Shown: in pieces, positions 45,855 to 56,891 of the stretch
Numbering within the stretch: position 1 is the first letter of the stretch
How the letters are laid out: every line of letters starts with the position of its first letter
Source: Viridothelium virens
Lineage: Eukaryota; Ascomycota; Dothideomycetes; Trypetheliales; Trypetheliaceae
NCBI GenBank assembly: GCA_010094025.1
Contig: ML991772.1
Coordinates: 62,001-126,000 of the forward strand
Length of the DNA: 64,000 nucleotides
Direction of reading: 5' to 3'
Notes under the pieces: generated by a model
Database searches by the model: none
Told to the model about the DNA's origin: nothing
The model's input: the letters and a program-made list of their open reading frames with translations, nothing else
Translations under genes and position numbers: made by a program

Positions 45855-47488
45855 TGTGACTTGGTGGTTCAAAAACAAGTGAAAGCAAGACAGCAACTTT
45901 TATTTTCCTCCAAGAATCGCTTCTCCGATGTTGATCGGTAACCAGATTAGAATCGTAGGATGAGGCAGCATCTAGAAAGCTGACCCTTCAGCTGACATTA
46001 GTACTCGCATCATAAGTAGCATAAGAGGTTAAGCGCGTTTGAGAAGGTCGTACGAAATCTGTCTTTCCTTCGCTCAACGGGAAGTGTTGTGCATCAAACG
46101 CACCGGCGAAGAGCGCAAAAACCGGCATTTCAAATATGATAAGCGCAGGGTGCAGTTAGATGTCTGGCGTCTGCCAGAATGGCATAGCTTGGGTAAGAAG
46201 AGCCAGCCTACACTTGCCTACCTTGTTAGAGGTGGCGAGAACTAAGGTCCAAATCCCAATGTGAAATTATTCGTTCTCCCTAGTTAAATTGCATCAGAGT
46301 CTTCCAGCTATTCACAGCTTTGAGTACTTCTTGCAGTTTAAGCTGCTTGCTAGAGGCGGAAACAGGGACATTCATTGGCCTTGCAAGAGTCAGGAGTTGT
46401 ACTGTAGGCCTTGTGACCGGCACGAACTGTTCGAAGCAGGGCCTGATCGACATGACGTCCAGTGGACTATGCTCGAGTCATTCAATCCTATTGAAGGCGC
46501 TGGTTGAAGCGCGAAAGGTTGGTTTAAGCAAGGATAGCGATGCGGTGAGCTTGTCGGTTGCGAAGTGCAATTTCTGTGAGGGGCAGTTTGTGGGTCAACG
46601 ACACAAAGGTTTCCTCTCAATAATCAATCCAGAAATAGACAATAATAGCTACGGCCCAGGGTTTGCTATTAGTAAAGGCTCCAAAGAGCGGTCGACGGAC
46701 TGCGTTCGCTGCGGGATCGTTCGCGGTGGGTTGGGAAAAGAAAAAGAGCTGGGCGGGTTCGGTCACGTTGAGATTGCATCTTTAGACGGGGATACTCCTC
46801 TGACTAAGGTACGGTAAACCCTCGGGTTCGGTTCCTCAAACCTTCCGAAGCCATGCAAAAAGTACTGTCTTGGGCTAGCTGTGCACTAAGACGCACCTCT
46901 CTACCTACAGACGTTTGCCTCTTGAAGATGGGCCAAGGCTTGAGGCGTAGCAAGCCGACTTTACGTACGTTAAAGACAACAGCCTTAATCATCTATGCAC
47001 GCACGTCACCGGTGTCGTCCCGTCAGCTTACTCTTGCTGCAAGAAAAGAGATCGCAGAATACAGACCATTCGTCGAACCCAAGGCATCTCATGATTCTGC
47101 TTGTAGTCAGATACTCTGCTCTAATATTAAATAGGATGAGTCATGATGAGGATCCTGAGATGGCGATCAGACAGAATCAACAAATACCCGCTAGGCTACT
47201 CTGATTGCAGAAGGTCCAGAATTGCATATGTCTACGCCTTCAAAGTACTAGTCTGAAGGTGTCAGATAATGTGACGTAGTAGCGGGTCTCTTAGGTGCGC
47301 CCTTTTGGTTCAGCAAAAGGATTCTCAGGATACATCATAGTACGCCGTTTATCATGCTCAGTTGACTTGACAAATCCTGGAAATCTTTACATTCAGCTTG
47401 TTTGCATATCGGCAAACCCTTAACAAGTAGCAATAAGTTGGGAACGTTCGTTAATATTATTGTAGATCCTAACATATCCACAACACAA
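45855..47488. other. Divergent intergenic region between the bANK and M3 peptidase genes
   Basis: About 1.6 kb without a supported gene. A 165-codon plus-strand frame (46320-46817) begins without an ATG and has no recognisable domain; it may be chance or a relic. Confidence 0.45.
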
Positions 47489-49763
47489 ATGACCTCCGAC
47501 ATGTCACGAATACCACCTTCGCTACCTCCGCTCTTCGCCACGACGGCGCGTACGATCGAGAAGGATGCCAGGTCTTTGATTGAACTGTCCCGTGAGGTGC
47601 AAGACAAGGTAGCGAAGGTGCAACCAGATGTTGCAACTTTTGCCAACGTGCTGCTGCCTCTCGCACATGCTGAGAATGCCATGGCCCTAAAAGCTCACAT
47701 TATCATCTTCTACAAGGATGTGTCTCCAGACCCACAGATACGCGCCGCATCCAACGAGGCGAAGACTCTTTTCGACGATTTCACAGTCGAGACAGCGATG
47801 CGTGAAGATCTATTTGCAGTAGTCAATGCTGTGTTCAACAGAAAAAATGCAGTTCTCGATCCCGAATCTCTCCGGTTCTTGGAGAGGAAGCATAAAGATT
47901 TCATCCGGAACGGGTTGAAACTTCCGGCAGGCCCCAATCAAAATCGCTTCAGGGAGATCAAAAGCCGCCTCACCCAACTCACTGGTGAATTCCGAGAGAA
48001 CATGGCGAGGTCGAACAGTGACCGTAGCATTTGGCTCTCTCCCCTGGAACTGGATGGAGTCCCTCGAGACGTCGTGTCCAGGCTTCAAGAAGGCAACGAA
48101 GAGTATGAGGGCAAGCTTCGGCTGACACTCAATCATCTGAATGTCACTCCAACACTCAGGTATGCGAAGAGCGCTGAGACTCGAAAGCGCATCTTCATAG
48201 CCAACGACAACAAGTCTAGTGAGAACGTAGCCATTATCAAGGAGGCCCTAGTGCTTCGCGACGAAGCGGCCCGTCTTCTTGGATATCGTGACCATGCTAC
48301 CTTCCGCATTGAGGATCTGATGGCGAAGAGTCCAAAAGTCGTGAATGCCTTTTTGGAAGATCTGCAATGCCGTCTGACTGCTAGCGGTAGGGAAGAGATT
48401 GAGGAGCTAAAGAGACTAAAACAACGGGATGTCGAATCACAAGGAGGAAAGTTCGACGGTCTATACTTCCTTTGGGACCACTTTTATTATGAACAACTGA
48501 TGCTAGAAAGGTGTCATTCGGTCGACCAACAGAAAGTTTCAGAATACTTTAATTTGCAGACAACTGTCAACGCCGTCTTAAATCTATTTCAGCAGCTATT
48601 TGGTCTGGTGTTTGAAGAAGTCACCAACGACAAAAGTAGGAGTCGGCTGACTGAATATGAGGAAAGTACCGAGACTCTCTGGCATGACGACGTTCAGCTA
48701 TATAGCGTCTGGGACAAGGGCCACCAAGCAGATGAGTTCCTTGGCTATCTTTATCTTGACCTTTTTCCTCGGGATGGTAAATATGGGCATGCCTCTAGTT
48801 TCAACCTTGTGCCGGTACGTATGTTGCCTACATAAGGTATATTCCAGTCCACGTCTAAATTCTGAAAGGGCTTCATTCGAGAAGATGGCTCGCGCCAGTA
48901 TCCTGCAACGGCATTGGTTTGTAACTTCGCGAAACCTACAGCCACTAGCCCAAGCCTATTGAGACATGATGAGCTGGTAACTCTTCTTCATGAGTTAGGC
49001 CACGGGATTCATGATCTCGTCTCTAAGACCGCATTCTCATGCTTTCATGGATTCGAAACTGTTATAGATTTCGGTGAGGCGCCAAGCCAGATGCTGGAGA
49101 ATTGGTGCTGGACACCATCTGTTCTGAAGAAGGTAAGTAGGCATTACTCTTTTCTCTCTCAAGAATATTTTGAATCGTGGAAAGAGAACCAGGGGAAAGA
49201 AAACCAGAACTATACGCCATCGGAGCAGATACCCGACGATATGATCGAGAGCTTCATCAAAGCCAAGCATGTGAACAGTGCGCTCTTCAACCTGCGTCAG
49301 ATAGCTTATGCCACCTTTGACATGGCAATTCATCAGCCTGACTGCCATGAAGACATAAAGAATTTAAATGTCTCTGCAAAGTTCAACTACCTCCGGCGCA
49401 CGGTCTTACCAATCGCTAGTCCTGAGCTTTACGGGCAAGGCGACGAATGGGGCAACGGTGCAGCAAACTTTGGAGCCATTATGGGAGAGTATCATGCAGG
49501 ATATTACAGTTATCTATTGTAGGCGCGAACTACCCGGGAGAGAAATTATTCACTCAGATATGCTTCACAGTTCGAAGGTCTACTCTACCGATATATTCCG
49601 CACAGCTTTCAGCGCAGATCCCGTAAATCCCAAAGAGGGCTGGAGATATCGAAACACAATCCTTGAGAAAGGAGGGAGCCGAGATGAGATGCAGATGTTG
49701 ACGGAATTTCTTGGTAGAGCACCCAATATGGAAGCGTTTCACGTAGAACTTGGGTTAGCATAG
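47489..49763 (+). CDS. M3-family metallo-oligopeptidase (thimet oligopeptidase/saccharolysin type)
   Basis: Exons are 47489-48814, 48869-49518 and 49571-49763, with introns of 54 and 52 nt; 722 aa, a normal family length. The zinc site HELGH is His483-Glu484-His487, with the third ligand Glu512 in DFGEAPSQMLENW. The C-terminal block after the second intron is typical: GYYSYLFSKVYSTDIF and YRNTILEKGGSRDEM. M3 enzymes cut short peptides of roughly 5-17 residues, usually in the cytosol; no signal peptide is visible here. A gene of this kind inside a peptide cluster suggests peptide trimming, resistance or turnover, but it could be an unrelated resident. The open frame extends upstream without ATG. 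Confidence 0.92.
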
Positions 49764-50496
49764 AATGCAGACAAGGTTTTGGTACAATTTGTAGGTGCAA
49801 GACCGTAATTGACCTTGAAGCAATAAATCGAAACCCCATGATCGCCGGGTGTTGATTTCCATTGACCTGAGTTGCAAGATTCCGAGAAAGTATTCGATTT
49901 AGGGTTACGCTCGAGGCTCGACATGAAATAACACGCAGATACGGCTATATTTAATCAATTGCAAGACGCCAGTTTTCATTTCCCTTATCTTCTATTACTA
50001 GCCTTATTGGAAGCTGTCTTTGCAGATGAGACTGGGAGCCAGATCTGTGGGCTTATGTTAGCAAATGTGCTCAAACATGCTAGCATATCTACAAGCCTTA
50101 TCTACAAGCGAGAGGAGAGGGGGAGAGGAAAAACTACTCGGCCCCGCTCGGACGAGTAGCTGAGAAGAGGCACATATCTATGCAGACAAGTCGCCAAACA
50201 AAGACCAACTTAAATGAGACAGGTGAGCGGATGGATTTTTCGTGTCTAAAAATTTCGTCTTTTGCTAGGAATTTTCTCCAAAAGGGCTACTTTCCATCGA
50301 ATTCATCGAATTCCTCTCGAATACCAGAATATCCCCCGCTTTCTATTCACCCAACACAGCTTTCGGATCTGCCTCTTCAATTTCCTTTGCATAGGCAGAA
50401 ACCTATTTAAAGTCAGCGATACCTCTTACAGGAGGCCGTACGCAAAGAAATTCACGTCCCCTTCTAGCTTGTAATTCTTGTATTTCTCGTCAGTCA
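49764..50496. other. Intergenic region downstream of the M3 peptidase gene
   Basis: No supported gene. On the minus strand a good acceptor (CTGACTTTAAATAG, ending at about 50402) is followed by a short frame (VSAYAKEIEEADPKAVLGE, then stop) that could be a last exon of the small gene starting at 50631. Confidence 0.35.
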
Positions 50497-50631
50497 AGAA
50501 GAGGAAGCATTAGGTTGGGACTGATCTGCCTTACTTTCTGCCATAATGATTCCGATTGTACTCGGGTGGAGTGGAGCGGACAGTACGATAGAGACGGGGA
50601 GCAAGCTCAACAAGATGAGGACCAAATTCAT
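50497..50631 (-). CDS. Candidate small secreted protein (structure uncertain)
   Basis: The ATG at 50631 opens a strong signal peptide (MNLVLILLSLLPVSIVLSAP) followed by PLHPSTIGIIMAE. Read without splicing, the frame stops after 45 residues. A canonical donor (GTAAGG at 50534) lies within this frame, so the true gene may have two or three small exons further left. The exon phases I tried do not give one clear solution. It could be a second peptide precursor or a small effector-like protein of the accessory region; no family was recognised. Confidence 0.35.
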
Positions 50632-51475
50632 CTCAGAAGGGGTTTGTGAATATGCGGACTCAGATAGGGATTGGAGTTCAGATGGACTTAGGAAAAGATC
50701 ATAGACACCAATCAAATCAACTTGCTTGATGAAATGAGCTAATACACTAACAATTACGAGAGCCCAACAAGTGAAGAGCAAGTTGCTCTTAATGAAATTT
50801 GGGTCATAAAGAGACTCACTGACTAATTCTCGATGGCCTCGAAATTGAGCCTGTTATTCGCAATGACAATCAAAAACACATGCACCAGATGATGACTGAA
50901 GTCTAGCAATTATGTGATAGGGAATTACTTCAGGATTTATTCAGGTGTCGTACCGCTAAACTGACGAGCATACGTAAGGTTTGACGTAAGCCATTTTCCC
51001 GTCCTTTGCACGCTCTATCGGACAGCGTTCAGGTGGGCCAAAGACGGATCACCTTGAAGCCCGCTTTCACCATGGGTCCTTCTGATCGAGTATCGTAATC
51101 TGTCAATAGCAGCTCTTATGTTTCGCTCGCTCGTATGACGTGAACCAAATTCTGTCAAAATGTTTTCTTATCTGTGAGCTTGGGACTTCTTGGAGAAAAG
51201 GTCTTGCGTCGAACAATATGACGTAAAGCGACGACAACGGCTGTTCATCACAAACCAAGGAAAGAAAAGTTGTCCGAGTCTACTGCTGGATCTGGAAAGG
51301 CGAGCCCGCAAGCTCAACTCAATTTGCAGATCTGTGAATAGTTAGGTCTTCTTCGAGGAAAGAACTTTGGTCGCCATTGCTGTGTGTTCAGTAATTGTCA
51401 CATTTGAAAGAGATAGTTTGGACTGGTAACAGGCACAGTGAAAAGAGCTGAAAAAAACACAGGCGTAAGAGAGAG
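50632..51475. other. Intergenic region before the third canonical UstYa gene
   Basis: No gene was seen. It should hold the divergent promoters of the small secreted candidate and the gene at 51476. Confidence 0.45.
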
Positions 51476-52480
51476 ATGTTAGGCAAATTCCTGTCTCCGT
51501 TGAGATACCTCTACTACCAGCCACTCGAGCCATCTTTCGTGCTCGCCGACAATGAAGAAGGCCAAGAACACCAATTGAAAATTCCTAACAGATCAAGGTT
51601 TCGAAGATGCTTTCGAGACGGGTGGATCAAATGGGCTCTGGTCTTCTTTATTCATTCGACAGTCTTCCTGCTTTTTGCGTATGTCTTTAAGGTACCGTCC
51701 GACACTGATTGCGCGCGGATAACTTCCATCTGGTGTATGTGTAGCAATCTCGTTCCTCGAATTTCTCCGTCGCGCGGCTTTGGGCTGACAGATTCAGGAA
51801 AAGCGCCGGCTCATGTCGCAGTTGAATACAAGGAAATGGATTTCGACAATGATTTTGCGCATGATACGATCTATCGCGGTCCTCCAAGTCCTGCGCTAGA
51901 AGGCGCGTGGGATAAATTATGGAGATGTACGTACAATATTTTATTGGGGGCCGGAAGGACGCTGAGGCGCTGAATGTCTATAGATGGCTCTGTTCGAATC
52001 CCTGAGAAAAGGGTTGCAGATCTGAATCGGACCGTTGACCTGGGCGATGGAAAGTCTTTGAGACCTATCAATGATGACGAGGGTGGCTATTCCGCGATGA
52101 TCGAAGTCTTCCATCAATTGCATTGTCTGGTATGCTCTTCGCATCCAAGGCATCTTCGATTCTTGATGGTTTACTAATGAATCTCATCCATCTAGAACAT
52201 GATTCGTCAGTATACTTGGCACGATTGGTATTTGCGACATACGGATGTAGTGGAGACACCAGAAGACATGAAATTAGGTGACGTAGGCAGGCGGATGCAC
52301 GTAGACCACTGCATCGAAGCTCTCCGGGTTTCTCTTATGTGCCAAGCTGACACAACGCCGCTTTTTATAATAAAAGATCCAGAATCTTCCTTAGGAGAAC
52401 GTGCGGACTTTAGTTCGCATCACAAATGCCGTAATTTTGAGAAGATCCGGAGGTGGAACGAGGAGAATCAGAGCGGATGA
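51476..52480 (+). CDS. UstYa-family (DUF3328) oxidase, canonical type, copy 3
   Basis: Four exons: 51476-51734, 51804-51926, 51984-52129 and 52196-52480; 270 aa. The TM segment is at about residues 52-74 (WALVFFIHSTVFLLFAYVF). Family motifs follow: SPAHVAVEYKEMDF, YRGPPSPALEGAWDKLW, VFHQLHCL (first HxxHC), NMIRQYTWHDWY, HVDHC (second HxxHC) and CRNFEKIRRW. The first intron is a multiple of three (69 nt as drawn, 57 nt if the nearer ACAG is used), so the unspliced frame also stays open. I chose the acceptor that gives the conserved SPA..AVEY motif. It is the right-most member of the UstYa set and reads toward the decarboxylase gene. Confidence 0.88.
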
Positions 52481-53221
52481 GGACTCCTGCGTAACTGACT
52501 TTTAAAATTAGAAAAATGAAATGGCACAACAGATCTTTTCAGGCCCAATCTAGTTCTGTCGTTCCGTCTGAAACGGAATCCAGTTCTTATCCACATACTC
52601 CTTTGGTCGATGTTACCCTTCTCCTTACTGATACCAACAGCTTATCTTTTGTTCAAAATAGCACTTCGTGTATCCACGCCGATGCGGATTTCTTGGTCTA
52701 AAATTGTAGAGCAACTCAGTCGACTTTCCCGTCCGACAGCTGAATTGATCCATATCGCAATGGCGAGGGGATTGGGAGGAGAATAATCTAGAAAATCACA
52801 CCCCGCTGCCGCGGATCGAAGAGAGCTCGAAAATTTTGGCCATCCGGAATGCAGCAGAACGCAGTCTGAGGCTTCCGAGAATAGGCCGATACCTTTTCAA
52901 GGCTCTCACTTGCTCTTGTTCGATGATAGGAACGATGTTCTACCATGGGGACTGCAAAATTTGGTGATGTCGTGGGGCCGAAGTAAGTGTAGGCCATGAT
53001 GAACAGCGGTAAAGTAGGCGATCAAGAGGATGAGTCATGTAGAGTACTAGACTGAGTATGGAGCCAGAACTTCCAATTTTCTCCTATCCTGATGCATCAT
53101 TCAGCAAGTTCTCTCTTGTTTGTGGTCTTATCTGCTCTTCCAAGACTTAAGACAACTATCACGAGGTCAATTTTCATGTTTACACCCCAACTTAGACAAT
53201 AATATTCTCTCGCGATCATCA
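52481..53221. other. Intergenic region
   Basis: No gene was recognised. A 69-codon minus-strand frame starts with ATG at 52997 but shows no domain. Confidence 0.4.
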
Positions 53222-54778
53222 ATGAGCTCACATATTGCAAAACACGATTCTACGAAGACTTTTACAAGTGTCAATACTCAGATGTCAGAAAACAGAGTTT
53301 TACCGCCAATTAGTGCTATCAGACACGCCCGGGGTACTCTATACAATTCCTTAGAGCCGTTGGGTGAAGATGAAGCGATACGTCACATAAGAAAAGACAT
53401 CATCCCTGGACTGAATTTTTCAAGTCGGTCATCGAATTACTATGGTTTCGTCACGGGAGGAGTGACGCCGGCTGCGTACCAAGCAGATCAGATTGTGACT
53501 GAATGCGACCAGAATCTCTCAGTGCACTTGCCGAACGAGAGTATCGCTACAGAGATCGAGCATCAAGCACTGTGCTTACTTTGTGATCTTTTCAGCTTGC
53601 CCAGAAACGAGTGGTTACACCGGACATTCACGACGGGTGCTACGGCAAGCAATGTGCTTGGGTTGGCTTGCGCTAGGGAGTATGTGATCGCCAAAGCAGG
53701 TGAGAAGTCCGGGCATCCTCATCTTAGTTCTGGAGAACATGGTATTGCAGTTGCCATGCTACAAGCCGGAATAGAGAAAGTCCAGGTCCTCACTTCAGCA
53801 CCTCATTCTTCATTAGCCAAAGCTGCTAGCATTGTCGGTCTTGGAAGAGCTAGTGTCATTGCTCTAAACAAGCCCCTATCAGCGACTTTTGAATCACTGC
53901 AAAGGCTAGAAAGTCATTTGCAGCAGGAGAAGACAGCCTCAATTGTGGCAATCTCGTGTGCTGAAGTCAACTCGGGACATTTTGCTACCTCGGGTTACGA
54001 GGAAATGCACGCGATTCGAAAACTCTGTGACAAATACAGCGCCTGGATGCACGTAGATGGAGGTATGTTCGCGGAGGTGACAGGAAAGGTATAGCGCTTC
54101 ATCTAACGTTTTGTAGCTTTTGGTTTCTTTGGAAGACTTCTCTCGAACGAAGACTACCCTGAGCTTGCACGGGCGTGCGAGGGAATGGAGCTTGCCGACT
54201 CCATAGCTGGCGATGGCCATAAGCTCCTGAATGTTCCTTATGACTGCGGTTTCTTTTTTAGCCGTCATCTGGACATAGGAATGGCAACATTTCAGAACGC
54301 CAATGCTCCGTACCTAGACTCCACTCCGGGGATGGAGCCAGCAGTCCCGTCGCCACTGAATATTGGTATTGAGAACTCGCGTAGATTTCGTGCCTTGCCC
54401 GTCTACGCTTCGTTGGTGGCATACGGTCGCAAAGGGTATGAGGACATGCTGAAGCGGCAGATCGCGTTAGCACGAGGAATTGCGAGCTATCTCCTTGAAC
54501 ATCCAAAGTATGAGCTACTTGCACAGACGGAGGGGCAGTCTGAGGCGACCTTGGATCGAATTTATATTATCGTCCTGTTCCGAGCCACAGATGACAACAT
54601 CAATCCAGAGCTGGTGAAACGAATCAACTCAACGAGAAAAATCTACGTCTCTGGTACATCTTGGCAAGGACTGCCTGCGTGTCGCTTTGCGGTAGCGAAT
54701 TGGCAGGTCAATGTGGACGACGATCTCGCTCTGATTAAGGACGTCCTTGATGACGTGGTTGTTCCAGAGAAGATATGA
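53222..54778 (+). CDS. PLP-dependent group II (aromatic/glutamate-type) decarboxylase
   Basis: Exons are 53222-54062 and 54117-54778, with a 54-nt intron; 500 aa. The fold-type I PLP enzyme features are in order: YYGFVTGGVTPAA near the N-terminus, FTTGATASNVLGLACAR, the cofactor Asp in WMHVDGAFG (rebuilt by splicing), and the Schiff-base lysine Lys316 in AGDGHKLLNVPYDCG. The family decarboxylates aromatic amino acids, glutamate, diaminobutyrate and related substrates; the substrate here cannot be read from the sequence. Position next to the UstYa gene suggests it may belong to the accessory region, possibly acting on a precursor amino acid or a C-terminal residue. Confidence 0.88.
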
Positions 54779-55280
54779 ATGCATGAGCCTAAGACTTTGG
54801 TTTTCCGGAACTACGGCAAGGTTGAGAGCCTGAATAAGGGGGATGGAGAGGCGAAATAACAATAGAAGTCGGTTTTCATGCTTTCGACTGACTTTATATA
54901 CGTCCAAAAGTGATGCGCAGGCGATGGCTTCAGGCGTGTTGACAATGTGAAAGAGTAACAAGCTAGGAATTGCTCCGTAATTAGTATGTACGGAGTACTC
55001 CGTGCCCACCGTCGTGCCCACCGTGCCTACCTTATCTATCCACAGTTAATCCAAGGGTCCGGACCCTGAACCGCGAAGTCCCGGGACCCGAATTTCGCAC
55101 ACTAAAGAGTACAGTACTGCCCTAGCGCGGGGCAAGAACCCGCTGCAGACCGACAACGGACTGGACTCTCGTTGTCTCTTTTTATTGTGACTGAATCCTG
55201 ATTTCCCACCCTCTCTATATCCTCCGACTCCTTGCCTTACTCTAGTCACCGAATCCTCAACAACTGCAACATCAACCACC
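54779..55280. other. Intergenic region with a perfect TACGGAGTA-type palindrome
   Basis: ACGGAGTACTCCGT at 54991-55004 is a perfect 14-base palindrome. It is followed by the direct repeat GTGCCCACC GTC GTGCCCACC (55003-55023). This stretch marks the right border of the accessory region and is the promoter side of the SHMT gene. Confidence 0.5.
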
Positions 55281-56891
55281 ATGGGCGAATCAAATGGCAT
55301 CAACGGTGTCAATGGCACTCACAACTACGCTTTGCCAAAGTCCCACCAAGACGTAAGTGTGGCGTCGTCACGGTATTGTATGGTTCTAATTCTGGACAGC
55401 TCATGGAGAGGTCGCTGGTTGATACCGATCCCGAAATTGCCGAAATCATGGTCAGTATGCCAGGCATCTGGTCAAACCCACTGCTAAACAAGTCTCGTAG
55501 AAAAAAGAGATTCAACGACAACGCGAATCAATCCTCCTCATAGCATCCGAGAATGTCACATCCCGGGCTGTCTTCGACGCCCTCGGCTCTCCAATGTCCA
55601 ATAAGTATTCGGAAGGTTATCCTGGCGCCCGGTACTACGGTGGAAACCAGCACATCGATGAAATCGAGCTTACATGTCAAGCTCGGGCCCTACAAGCATT
55701 TGGTTTGGACCCGGAAAAATGGGGCGTGAACGTTCAATGCTTGAGCGGAAGTCCCGCAAATCTACAGGTCTATCAGGCTATCATGAGACCTCATGACAGA
55801 TTGATGGGTCTTGATCTGCCTCACGGAGGTCACTTGAGTCACGGTTATCAAACACCGCAGAGGAAGTATGTGCGCCCAGCGTGTTGACAATATTTTCTCT
55901 TTTCTCTGCAAAACTTACCAGCAGTAGGATCTCAGCTGTATCGACATACTTCGAGACTTTCCCCTATCGAGTAAGTCTCGAGACAGGTCTCATCGACTAT
56001 GACCGCCTCCTTGAAAACGCCTTAATGTACCGCCCGAAAGTAATCGTTGCTGGAACATCTGCGTACTGCCGCACGATTGACTACGCACGCATGCGGGAGA
56101 TCGCTGATGCTGTCGGTTGCTATCTAGTGGTTGACATGGCACACATCAGTGGTTTGATTGCCGCAGGCGTCAATGATTCCCCTTTCCCTCACGCCGATAT
56201 TGTCACGACTACGACACACAAAAGTTTACGAGGTCCTCGCGGTGCCATGATCTTCTTCCGTAAGGGCGTCAGAAAGAGCGACCCCAAGACTGGCAAGGAG
56301 ACTCTCTACGATCTCGAGGGACCTATTAACTTTTCAGTCTTTCCTGGTCACCAGGGTGGACCACACAATCACACAATTACGGCTCTGGCGGTTGCTCTCA
56401 AGCAAGCGCAGACTTCAGAGTTCAAGCAATACCAAGCACAAGTCATCAAAAATGCTAAGACGCTGGAGCATGAATTCAAAGCAAAGGGCCATAGGCTAGT
56501 GACTGACGGCACAGACAATCACATGGTCCTGCTGGACTTGAAGCCACACAGCCTTGACGGTGCAAGAGTTGAAGCTGTACTCGAACAGGTCAATATTGCC
56601 TGCAACAAGAACACGACTCCTGGAGATAAGTCTGCGCTCACACCTTGCGGTATTCGTATCGGTGCCCCAGCAATGACGAGCCGAGGACTTGGAGAAAAGG
56701 ACTTTGCGAAGATTGCTACTTATATCGACCAATGTATCCAATTGACAAAGGACATTCAGGCTTCATTGCCAAAGGAGGCAAATAAGCTGAAAGACTTCAA
56801 AGCCACAGTTGCATCGGGGAAAGTGCAATCGTTGGCGGAACTTAAGAAGGAAATTGCAGCGTGGGCCTGTACTTTCCCCCTACCTGTATAA
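55281..56891 (+). CDS. shm2: Serine hydroxymethyltransferase (cytosolic type)
   Basis: Exons are 55281-55352, 55400-55450, 55501-55865 and 55928-56891; 483 aa. SHMT blocks are all present: [40 protein letters not shown], the PLP lysine Lys261 in [14 protein letters not shown], and [11 protein letters not shown]. The enzyme interconverts serine and glycine with tetrahydrofolate. There is no obvious mitochondrial presequence (the N-terminus [16 protein letters not shown] is neutral), so the cytosolic form is favoured. It is a conserved housekeeping gene flanking the accessory region. Confidence 0.96.

Noticed and set aside
46320-46817. A 165-codon plus-strand frame between the bANK and M3 genes
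   Set aside because: No ATG at its start, no domain or HxxHC motif, and no convincing splice partners. It could be a relic, but that cannot be supported.
52000-52015. A tRNA-like TGTTCGAATCCC box
   Set aside because: It lies inside an exon of the third canonical UstYa gene, and no A-box or cloverleaf is present around it.
34813-54778. A tox-box (ATCTCNCGNA) shared by the promoters, as expected for a ToxE-like regulator
   Set aside because: I looked by eye at the spacers and found only partial matches; a computed motif search would be needed before claiming it.
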